DNA from: Caenorhabditis elegans
Taxonomy: Eukaryota > Nematoda > Chromadorea > Rhabditida > Rhabditidae
Length of the DNA stretch: 64,000 nt
Direction of reading: 5' to 3'
NCBI RefSeq assembly: GCF_000002985.6
Contig: NC_003283.11
Span: forward strand, 19,283,501 to 19,347,500
This document shows positions 43,959 to 55,200 of the stretch, piece by piece. Both the position numbers and the translations under genes were made by a program. The stretch's first letter is position 1, and each line of letters begins with the position of its first letter. The notes under the pieces are model-generated. The model was not told the DNA's origin, did no database searches, and was given only the letters and a program-made list of their open reading frames with translations.

Positions 43959-45586
43959 CTCGTGCTCTCTTACGTCAGACAATGTTCCTTTCACGTTCAT
44001 AAAATTGCTAGGCCCGTATATCAGTAGTATCCTAGCTCAAATATTCAATATCAGCATGACAAGAGGTGAAATTCCAAAAGCATGGTCAGAATCTATAGTC
44101 ATACCGCTACCAAAATCTAGCAAGCCAAAAGATGCTCTTGACTTTCGCCCTATTAGTATCACGTCCAACATATGCCGCGTCTATGAAAGATGCATACTTA
44201 CTAAACTAGAATCTTTCCTGAGTGATACTAAGTTTTGGAACAACAATCAACACGGTTTTCGCCCTATTAAATCAACTATCACAAATATGCTGGAATGCAT
44301 GAATAACTGGACCAAAAACATAGATGAAGGAGCACAAACTGACGTTATATATCTAGATTTCTCAAAAGCTTTTGATAAAGTATCGCATGACATCCTTCTA
44401 GATAAGTTGACTTCAATTAAAATCAACAAACATCTGATACGTTGGCTCGATAGGTTCTTGACTAATAGATCGTTTAAAGTAAAAGTGGGAAACACACTTT
44501 CAGTACCTAAAAAAGCAGTGTGTGGGGTTCCACAAGGATCTGTTCTTTCACCGGTACTTTTCGGCATATTTGTCAATGAAATATCCGCAAATTTGCCTGT
44601 AGGAGTATACTGTAAACAATTCGCAGATGATATAAAATTATACGCAGCCACTCCAAAGAGTCAATCTCAAAATTCTCTCCAATCAGCAATTGACGTAGTT
44701 ACCGATTGGGCACTCAATAATAAACTCCTTTTAAATCCCTCAAAAACTTTTCATTTAACCCTAGGAAAATGCAATACAAATTATACCTATTTTTTGAATG
44801 GACTCCCTATAAAAAAAGAAGTATCAACAAGGGACCTAGGATTCCTAGTGTCTGAAAAACTCGATTTTACGGACCACTGGAAAAAGACTATCAATCTCAC
44901 TAAATACCAACTATTCCAAATCTTCAACACTTACTCTAGTAAAAGCGTAAAGTTTATGACATTACTCTATAAAACTTTCATAAGGCCTAGACTAGAATAT
45001 GGCACAGTAATCACTAGTCCAATTAAGAAAAACGACTCAAAAGCTATAGAATCAGTACAAAACGCGTTTACGAGAAGGCTTTACAGTAGAATGAAAGGTA
45101 GATACATCAGACCAGATGACAAAGATTACAAATCGGCCTCGGAAAGAAATGAATTATTTAAGCTCTCAACGTTAGAAAATAGAAGATTAGCAATTGATAA
45201 AAAACTCATATCCCACATGATGACTGGGAAAATAGGTCTTGAAACGTCTGAATTTTTCAACTTTACTGAAAATACACGTACACGTTCGAAATACAAATTC
45301 TCTTGGAGCAAGTGCAAAACTAGAATTAGGCGGCATTTTGTTATTAATCGTACCTTAAGTACGCAACTAAACAATTTTTTACACGATACAACCGATCATA
45401 AGCTCTCCTTAACTTCTGCTCTTCAAATGTCCAGTTTCCCTATCCTCTTCATCTTCACCCCCCTTTCCCAATTTTTTTTTCTTCTATTATTTGTATTTGT
45501 CTTCTGTTTTTTGTTGTTTTTATATTTATGTAATTGGTTTTCATCACGTCTCCGAGAGAGCGTAATAAATAAATAAATAAATAAAT
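43959..45586 (+). mobile_element. Non-LTR retrotransposon, CR1/Jockey-type, 5'-truncated
   Basis: One frame is open from the junction to a TAA at 45574. RT motifs are in order: FRPISITSNICRVYERCI, QHGFRPIKSTITNM, YLDFSKAFDKVSHDIL, CGVPQGSVLSPVLF, the catalytic QFADDIKLYA, STRDLGFLVSEKL, and the C-terminal LLYKTFIRPRLEYG..IESVQNAFTRRLY. The endonuclease domain is missing, and the 3' end is an (AAAT)n tail. The fully open frame and the apparent identity of its last 206 codons to 33013-33636 indicate recent activity. It cannot be autonomous without the endonuclease. Confidence 0.92.
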
Positions 45587-46046
45587 TTCTAAGAGCTGTA
45601 TTTGTAATATATCTTATATTTTTTAATGAATACATTTAAATTGTTATAATATATTTGTATTGAGGTATGATCCTTTATTCCATGTTTTGCTGATGGATAT
45701 ACATTTCAAGCCGGTAGGAGACTCACTTCTTTATTTTAATTTTTCTAAATGGCAACGCTCATGATACTATTATTACTATCAATTAATACTATTAATATTA
45801 TAATATGAATACTAGTAATATTATTAATACTATTAATTAATACTATTTATACTACATATTAATGCCACTATTTATATTAAGTATTAATACTATCAATACT
45901 ATTAATGATATTATTAGCTGATACTATTAGTTTTAGCATCTTTTTTTCCCCCAAAAATCTTTTATGAAGATCTCCTAATTTCGTTTGTACTGTGCAGGCA
46001 CCCTATCTAGCAGTTGATGGAAAATCCTTTAATTATATCGATTAGA
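45587..46046. other. F-box 3'-UTR-like sequence and AT repeat
   Basis: TTCTAAGAGCTGTATTTGTA and TAATGAATACATTTAAATTG right after the LINE tail resemble 3' UTRs of the nearby F-box genes (AAGATGTACTTGTAATATTT after the 17576 gene, TAATGAACACATTTTTAAAT after 28363). 45755-45930 is an AT-rich run of ACTATTAATA-type repeats. No gene. Confidence 0.55.
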
Positions 46047-46054
46047 TGACGTCA
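46047..46054. promoter_or_regulatory. Perfect CRE-type palindrome TGACGTCA
   Basis: About 90 bp upstream of the 46140 start, within ATCGATTAGATGACGTCACC, followed by CACTTTCCACCTGCCACGTA. This is the same order of elements as upstream of 28363. Confidence 0.6.
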
Positions 46055-46139
46055 CCTTCTATCATCCGACAGGTGCGACAATCACTTTCCACCTGCCACG
46101 TATTCCTGTCTCATTCACTATTCCCATTCTCCCACATTA

Positions 46140-47155
46140 ATGACTACTACCACCTCCTTCCCAATTCTCCATCTACCTGCAAAGTCTCTGAAACGTGCCA
46201 TCTGCTGTCTGACTCCAGAGGAAATGTAAGACATATACCTACAAACCTCTACAAACATTTCCATTTCCAGAATCAAGTTCTCTCTGATCTCAAAATGCAC
46301 AAAACGTGCTGCTGAATCGTTGAATCTTCAGTATGACATACATTGGATCAAATTCGAAGAATTTGTTAGCATAGATTTGCGCAGAAGTAAAAGTTTGTGA
46401 GTTTGCATCCTGTCTAACAAATTATAAAACAAAATCTTTGCAGAATAAAATGGAACCCTCTGGAAGTCGAATTGAGAAAGCTTATTGATCATATCAAGTC
46501 TGTGTTCCACACGAATAAACTCGAAGTTTTGATTATTCAAAGCGACAATCACGATTGGAAGTCGGTTCATGAAGCTCTTGACGGCCTGGATTGCTCTAGG
46601 ACAGGGCTGGAAGTCCAGTCTCAGAATAGATACCTCCAGAAAATTATCAATAAATTCTCCAAAAGAGATCTTGATCTGATCGTATCCAGCTCCACTTGGT
46701 ATCATCCAATCTTGAGCTCAAACCGCAAATACTTAACACTTACCGCCGGCTTTACAGACCTACTCTGTGTGAATTGTAAATATTTAATCGTGCAACAACC
46801 AGTCACTGCACGAGACTTGAACTTGATGCTAAAACACTGGATAAAAGGAGCATATTTATCAGTTCACCAGCTAGAGGTCGCAGTCAATTCTCGAATAAGA
46901 TTTGATGACGTTTTCAAAAACGTGGAGTACACGGAGATATGTATCCTTGAAGAAATGTGGGCAGCGGGGATCAATTTGAACTTTGCAGACGGAAGAAATA
47001 TTTATCGATTTGATGGAGAACGGGCAATTGTTGTCCAAGAAGATCGACGTACGTTAGGGGGTGATTTTTTTAATTTACTTTTTTCTTTGAATTTTTTTTC
47101 TGAAAATTTCAGAAAATTTCAGAGTTTTCAGAAACTTATGAATATGTTTTTATAA
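46140..47155 (+). CDS. F-box B-type protein with repeat-derived C-terminus
   Basis: Join(46140..46225,46271..46396,46444..47155), in phase, 307 residues. F-box: MTTTTSFPILHLPAKSLKRA then KFSLISKCTKRAAESLNL. FBA_2: LRKLIDHIKSVFHTNKLEVL, LNLMLKHWIKGAYLSVHQL, NIYRFDGERAIVVQEDRRTL. At that point relatives would read about six to eight more residues ending VWK. This one instead runs on for about 36 residues (FFNLLFSLNFFSENFRKFQS) encoded by the adjoining TTTTCTGAAAATTTC minisatellite. The original C-terminus was lost to repeat invasion. The rest of the frame is intact. Confidence 0.8.
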
Positions 47156-48720
47156 CTTTCTGGAAATTTTCGGGAATTTTTAGAATTTTCGGAAAACGCT
47201 GGAAATCTTTTAAAGTTTAATTTTGTTTTTTTTGTGTTGATATAAATTTTGTAACTCTATTTCTAAAACTGACATTTTACTAAAGCTACAGTACCCAACA
47301 GTACCACTTTTTTGGCGCATTTGGCACAAAATTCAAAATTTCATTTTTCAGGAAACTTGATTCAAACTCTCAAATTGTATAAATAAACTCATATTTTTTA
47401 ATCGGAGGGTTTTTGGAAACATAGATTTTCAGGAGCATTCTGGAATTTTCTGTGAATTTTTGAAAATTTAAAAAAATTATAGAATCTCCAGAAACTTTCG
47501 AAAAATTCTGTAATTTTTTTAAAAATTTATGAAATTGTTTGGACATTTTTTTTTGTATATCTACGAAAATTTCAAAAAAATTCCTCAATTACCAGAAATT
47601 TTTGGAAATTTCTGAAACTATCTGAAAAATTAAAAAAAGTCCACAATTGTCAGAATATTCTAAAATTTTCTGGAAATCTTTTAGAAATTTCTCAAAATTC
47701 TGGTATTTTCTGTGATTTTCAGAAAATTTCAGAGTTTTCAGAAACTTATGAATATTTTTTTATAACTTTCTGGAAATTTTCGGGAATTTTTAGAATTTTC
47801 TGAAAACGCTGGAAATCTTTTAAAATTTAATTTTGTTTGTTTTTTTTGTGTTGATATAAATGTTGTAACGCTATTTCTTATTTGTATCCCTCGGAGTGCC
47901 AAAAACTGACATTTTTCTAAAGCTACAGTACCCCACAGTACCACTACCTAAATCTACTACACTTGAACGTTTTTTGGTGTTTTTGGCTCAAAATTCAAAA
48001 TTTCATTTTTCAGGAAGCTTGATTGAGACTCTAAAAATGTAGAAAAAATTTATATTTTTAGGAGCATTCTGGAATTTTCTGTGAACTTCGTGAAATTTTT
48101 GAAAATTCTAGAAACTAAAGAAACTTTTGAAAACTTCTGGAATTTACTGAGAATCTATGAAATTGTTTGGAAGTTTTTTCCTGGAATTTTTGGGAATTTC
48201 AGAAAAACTCCTCAGTTACCTGACAATTTTTCAAATTTCTAAAATCTTCTGGAACTTTTTCTGAAATTTCTGGAAATTTTAAAATTTTCTGTAAATTTCT
48301 GAAACTATCTGAAAAATTCAAAAAAGTCCACAATTGTCAGAAAATTCTGAAAATTGCTGGAAATTTCTAGAAATTTCTGGAAATTCTTAAATTTTCTGTA
48401 ATTTTCAAAAAATTACAAAATTTCAAAAAATTACAGAAAATTCGAGAAAAAATTTTTTCAAAAAATTTTATAAAATTTTCTGAAATTTTTTTTTGGATAT
48501 CTACGTAAATTTGTGAAAATTCCAAAAATTTCTGAAACTTTTGAAAAAGTGTGGAACTCTTTGGAAATTTTTGAAATTTCTGTCAATTTTCTGTCAATTT
48601 CTGGAGTTTTTTTTTTAATTTCTAGAATTTTCGTACTTTTCTGGAAATTTACGATAATTTCAAAAACGTTCTACAGTTCGCAGAAATCTCTGAAATTTTC
48701 TTTTTAAAAAATTGGATTTA
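47060..48720. repeat. TTTCTGGAAATTT minisatellite
   Basis: Irregular tandem units of 25-35 bp, with a long internal duplication: TTTTCAGAAACTTATGAATA occurs near 47127 and 47733, each followed by the same about 130 bp. It resembles the complement of the CTAGAA-rich family in composition but has its own core. Confidence 0.8.
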
Positions 48721-49254
48721 AAAAATTCTGTAAATTTTTTGTACATTTCAGAAAACTCCGCAACTGCCAAATATTTCGTCGGCAAAATTCCGTTTGCTTT
48801 TTATTTTTTCTGAAATAATCCAATTTTTAGAAAAATATTAACTAAATCAATAGTTTAGTCTTGAAAAATACTTTATTCATATTTGTAAAAAAAATTTAAA
48901 ATTAAAAAAAAAATCAAAAATACATAGAAACAAAATAAAATGAATGTCATGAAATCATTGTGTGGGGGGTATAATATTACAATTACAGTAACCCGTTACA
49001 GTAGTAAAAGTGGGCGGAGCAATGTTAGATGAGCAAGTTAGTGGAGTTAGTGGTTAGGTTAGTTGGTAGTGAAAACAATTTTTAGGAAATGGTGGATTAC
49101 TCGGTAAAATATTATGTGTATTGTGTGTATTTATAAAATATCAAAAATTGAAAAAAAAATCAATAAATTTTCGAAAATTTTCGAAAAAAAAAATTTCAAA
49201 ATTTTTTTATTCGAACAAACCCAAAATTATTGATTTTTTTAAAATTTTTCAAGC
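48721..49254. other. 3' flank of the large minus-strand gene
   Basis: AT-rich. TTTATT at 48872-48877 would read AATAAA on the minus strand and could be the poly(A) signal of the gene ending at 49255. A TTACAGTAACCCGTTACAGT string near 48983 is a common dispersed repeat. No gene seen. Confidence 0.45.
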
Positions 49255-52200
49255 TCAAAGTTGTTCACTAAATCTAGACAAGCTTGATCCATACATCGTA
49301 GGCGTTCTAGTCCGGCTCATAGGCTTCTTAGGGCTCCTGAACGAGCCCAGCGGGATCTTCGATCTCTGGAATCCGCCGGCTTTGCTCGAAAATTGCAGAG
49401 GGCTTCCGAAATCTGGCACCGTGCCAAAATCTAGTGACGTCAGTGAGGATTGACTTCCGAACGATCGAAGATCCAAATTTGAGATGGCATTTTTGACTTG
49501 GAGCTTCTTCATCACCAGATCGTTGGAGGATGGCATTCGTTGGATGGGCATTGTGAGCACCGGGCGTGGAGCACAAATTGTTTGAACTTTTTGTTTTAGT
49601 CTGCAAAAAAACTGGTAAAATTTCATGGTTTTCACAGGAAATTTGGCGAAAATCGGTCAAAAATGAGACTTTTTCGAGTTTTTTTCTAAATTCTTGAATT
49701 CCCCGTGCAAAACTACCCCGATCCCCCATATTCCAGAATTTTTGTGCAAAATTCCGTCAAATCAGGTGTCAGGTTCGCAAACACCGGGCTACAGTGGCCC
49801 AATGCACCAGATTTGACGACAAACTGCACTAAAATTCAGAAAACGTGGGACCAGGGGTTATTTGTTATGAGAAGTTCAAAAATCAACTCGAAATTCAAAA
49901 TTTTATGAGTTTGGGCCAAGTTTTGGGCCTCTATTTTTGAAAATCCGGCTTTTTTGGGTTTTTTTAAAAAAGAAATGTTGAACCTCCGATCTAATTTTCG
50001 GAATCCCCGTGAAAAACTACCTCGATCCCTCAGTCTTCAGGCTATTTGTGCAAAATTCCGTCAAATCAGGTGTCAAGTCCGCAAACACCGGGCTACAGTA
50101 ACCCAAGACACACTAAAATTCTGAAAACGTGGGACCATAGGCTATTTGTTATGGGAAATTCAAAAAATTCACATGATTTCAATAAACGTTGCAGTTTGGG
50201 CCAAGTTTTGGGCCTCTGTTTCCAAAAATCCGGCTTTTTTTGGGCTTTTTGTTTAGAAATTTTGAAATTCCGATCTAATTTTCGGAATCCCCGTGCAAAA
50301 CTACCTCGATCCCCCAGTTTTCGAAAATTTTGTGCAAAATTCCGTCAAATCGGGTGTCAGGTCCGCAAACACCCAGCTACAGTAGCCCAAGACACCGGAT
50401 TTGACGACAAATTGCACTAAAATTTTGAAATCGGGGGGCCAGGGGATATTTGTTATGGGAAATCCAAGAATCAACCTGAAATTTGAAAGTATCTGAGTTT
50501 GGGCCAAGTTTTCTGACTCCATTTTTAAAAGTTTGACTTTTTTGGGGTTTTTTTTCGGAAATTTTGAAATTCCGAGTAAATTTTCGAATTCCCCGCGTAA
50601 ATCTACCACGATCCCCCAGTTTTCAGATTTTTTGTGCAAAATTTCGTCAAATCAGGTGTCAAGTCCGCAAACACCGGGCTACAGTAACCCAAGACACCGG
50701 ATTTGACGCTAAAGTGCGCTAAAATTTTGAAAATTGAGGGTTAAGGGTTACTCGTTGTGGGAAATCTAAAAATTAACTTGAAATTTGAAAATTTCTGAGT
50801 TTCGGCCAAGTTTTGGGCCTCTGTTTTTGAAATTCCGGATATTTTGGGCCTTTTTTCTGAAAATTTTGAAATTTCGATCTAATTTCCGGAATCCCCGTGA
50901 AAAACTACCTCGATCCCCCAGTTTTCAAAAGTTTTGTGCAAAATCCCGTCAAATCGGGTGTCAAGTCCGCAAACACCGAGCTACAGTAGCCCAAGACACC
51001 GGATTTGACGCAAAAGTGCACTAAAATTCTGAAAATTAAGGGTTAAGGGTTATTCGTTGTGGGAATTCCAAAAACCAACTCGAAATTTAAAATTTTTAAA
51101 GTTTGGGCCAAGTTATGGGCCTCTGTTTTTAAAAATCCGGTCTTTTTGAGCCTTTTTTTGAAAAATTCGAAATTCCGAGTTAATTTTCGAGCTCCCCGTG
51201 CAAAACTACCTCGATCTCCCACTTTTAAAATTTTTTTTGCGAAATTTCGTCGAATCAGGTGTCAAGTCCGCAAACACCGAGCTACAGTAACCCAATGCAC
51301 CAGATTTGACGAAAAAGTGCACTAAAAAGGTTAATAGGGGTAATTTGGTATGAGAAATCCGAATTTTGATATAGTTTCACACCAAAAAATGCAAATTTCC
51401 CCGAAAACAGCCAAAAACTCACTTTGCCAAATAGATATTCCTGTCCCGACAGATGATAAAATCGGTTCGAACAATTCCCTCTTCAGCCATTTCCAGCTCG
51501 TCCTCCAATTCCTCAAACTCTGCCAATTCTTCCTCTTCACGAATTGCGTAGGCGATGTGCTCCAGCTTTAGCTCATTTTCGAGCTCTTCCTCCACTTTTC
51601 CAACTTTTTCTTCGATTTCTGTAAGGTGGTCCGACTCGAAGAAGCTGTGCGAGGCGGTGTCGATTTGTAGCGGGGTTCTGGAAGTTTTTACAGATTATTT
51701 TTGGGATTTTGAGTCAATTTTTGAATTCTACATGTCAAAATTTGCCTGCACCCCTATTTTTAGAATTTTTGTGCAAAATTTCGTCAAATCCGGTGTCAGG
51801 TCCGCAAACACCGAGGTACAGTACCCCAGGGCACCTGATTTTACGCAAAAATGCACAAAAGTAACGAAAATTGGTGAACAGAGGTAATTTTCTACGGGGA
51901 TTTCGAATTTCGGCATGATTTTCTATGAAAACTGAATTTAAGCCCATATTTTCAGCTCACCTCGGCCTACTCGGCTTAGAGTTCAGATCTTCACTTGAGC
52001 TTCTGCTCACGTATCCGATATCTGTGTCTGATAGGTCTGCGCTTTCTTTGCTGTATTTTCCATGTCTGAATTGTACCAGAGCCTCGTACAATGAGCCATC
52101 CGACGACTTCTTTTTTGTTTTTTTGGGATTTTTGGAAATGTGGGTTGAGTCCTGAAATTTTTGTAGGAATTAGTTAATTTTTGGGAATTTACATTGAATT

Positions 52201-55200
52201 TTTTCTAAATTTTTACGTCAATTTTCAAATTCTACGCCTCAAATTACCCTCAAATTCAATTTTTCACAGCTTTGGTGCAATTTTGCGTCAAATCCGGTGC
52301 GCTGGGTTACTGTACCCTGGCGATTGCGGACCTGACACCTGATTTGACGGAATTTTGCACTAGAGTTATGAAAAATGAGGGTTAGGGGTACTTTTACATG
52401 AGGATTTCGAAAATTTGGGTGAAAATTTCAACATTTCAAGTTTGAAGATATAAAAATTTAGGATTAAAAAAATTGATTTTTTTTGAATTTTTTGAAAATT
52501 TAAAATTTGCATAACTTTGCCAAATTTTGAGATTTTTTCAAGATTTTTAAACCAAAAATTGCCAAATTATCTGAATTTTTCATAATTTTAACAAAAATAC
52601 AAAAATAATCAAAGTACAGTAGCACAGAACATTTTCTTGGCGGGACCCAAAATTTCAAAAAAAAAATTTTTTTTTTGGAAAATTAAAATGCTCATAACTT
52701 TGCCAATTTTTGAGCTTTTTTCTAGATTTTTGAACCAACTTTTGAGAAATTGTTTGTTTTCTACACACTTCATTATAAAATTTTAAAAAACATCAGCCTA
52801 CAGTACCCAGGAGATTTTCGCGACAGGACCCAAAAATTCAAAAAAAAAATTACTCAAAAATTTCAAATGCTCGTAACTTTGTCAATTTTTGAGATTTTTA
52901 GCCCATTTGAAAGTTAATGAAAGCCACACTTTTCAGTTTTCAAACATAATAATTCAAAACTGTAAAAATCATCAAATTACAGCAACCCAGAACATTTTCT
53001 TGGCGGGACCCAAAAATTCAAAAAAAAAATTCTTGAAAAATTCAAATGCTCATAACTTTGTGAATTTTCAACCTTTTTTGTTTATTTTATTTTCTCAAAT
53101 CATGCCGAAATGCACCTTTACTTCAATTTGTCTCTAGCAAATTAAAACTACAGTACCACCTGGAGTTTTCGTGGCGGGACCCAAAACCTTTAAATTCATT
53201 TATTTTTCACCGTTTTTCTCGCATTTTTCTGTCTTTTTCGCGATATTTTCAGAAGGACTTTTTCGCGATATTTTCAGATTTTTTAAATTCCAACACCCAC
53301 CTGCACCAACGGCACTGCTCCTCTGACCCCTTGCACCAAATTCACCAGCTCCCCGTAGTTGAACAAAGAAATCGGGGAGTTCTCAAATTTCTCCGAAATT
53401 TCCACAAATTTCTCATAGATTTGGCTGGAAATGTCCAAATTCCAGCGGATTTCCTGGAGATCACTGATATATTTTAGGCCAATCAGAATTTCATCCGCGT
53501 CAAGCGATGACGTCATCCACCGATCACGGAGCATCGTTGCAAATGTCTTAAAATTCTGGAAATCCACTTGTGCTCCGCCCATTTTTGCCAGTTTTGTGGT
53601 GAAATTGAGCCAAAGATAGTTGGTGCCAAATGGCGGGAGCCGGTCGGTTTTCGAATTGGAATCCCTGGTGAAAAGCCCCAGGGAGCAGATTTTCGGGGCT
53701 CCGGGGCGCTCAGAATGCGAATTTTGTAAAATTTCTGACTTTTCCGCCAAACTGAGCACAAACGTGGAAACCACGTGGCACTCCTGCTCGGCCACTATTG
53801 AATCCATGTTGACGAGCACGCCGAGCACCGTAATGAGCACAATCTGGGCTCCGATAGGCCCGGTATTGCACACCGCCCACGCAGTTAGCTTAAGCACGTG
53901 GCAGTCCACTACATGGCACGATATATTGATCCATTTAGAATCCACGTGACAATCTTGGATATTTGACCAATTTCCTTTTAGGATGGAGCTTCGTTTGCAG
54001 AAAATCGATAATTTTTGGAGATTTTCCACATCTAACTTGCTGTGAATGTTTGTGGAGTGGATGGTGAGGTTTGTAGAGGAGTCGCCTGGAAATATCGATT
54101 TTTTTAGGAAATTGGCTTAAAAAATTGGAAAGTTCAGAAAAAACCACATTAAGACCTAAAAAATTGACAACTTTTGGGTCCCGTCGCGAAAACCGCCGGG
54201 GTACTGTAGTTTTTAAAGTTTTAAATGAATTTTTTGTTAGAAACATTAAAAACTGAGTTGTTTTGTAACGTGATATGGAAAACCTGTAAAATCGCAAAAA
54301 TTGAATTTTTAGCGAATTTTTGAAAAAAATTTATTTTCGAAAAAATTGAAATTTTCAAAAAATCATAACTTTGTCAATTTTTAAGATTTTTTGCTGCATT
54401 TAGTTTTAAAAAGAATAAAAATTTACAAATTTAGAGTATACAACAGTTAACTAACTGAAAATGCAAATCTACAGTACCCCGAGACTTTTCCTGACGAGAG
54501 TCAAAGTTTAAAAAAAATTTTTTTTTTTTTTGAAAAACTGAAATTTTCAAAAATTCATAAATTTGTTAAATTTTGAGATTTTTTCCTGAAACTTGTTTTA
54601 AAACATCAATAATTGTCTTATTTGCACGGTATAAATCATGAAATTTGATAAAATCTGAATCTACAGTACCCCGAGACTTTTCCTGGCGGGAGCCAAAAAT
54701 TCAAAAAAAAATTTTTTTTTTAATTTATTAAAATTTTAATTTTCAAAAATTCATAACTTTGTTAAATTTTAAGATTTTGAGCTGATTTTTGTCTTAAAAT
54801 GTTTTAAAATATTTCAAATCATGTGGTTTTACAATATCTCCAATTTAATGTTTTTGGCTACAAAAATCTGGGTTTTTCGTGGCGGGACCCAAATAATTTC
54901 CAAATTGACTTAATTTCTTCAATTTTCGAGCTACTAACCTGATTTTTTTTGCATTTTCTTTTAAACTACCTTAAATTTTACAAAAACTTACCCAGAACAT
55001 GTCCAGAAGCCGTCAAAGATTCACAATTGACACTAATCACCCGGCAGCTCTCAATCTCCGCGTTATAAATGCTCAGTTCACCGCACTCCACACAAATCTT
55101 TTCTACGTTTCGAATTTTCTCATTTTGCAGTGAAATACTCTCCCGAGCAAATAATTCGACGTATTTAAAGTTGCCAAGTTGTCCTTTTACAACCATTTTA

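Noticed and set aside
49328-49729. Alternative minus-strand frame over the last exon of the large gene
   Set aside because: The frame ending at 49255 fits splice phase with the upstream exon; the alternative does not.
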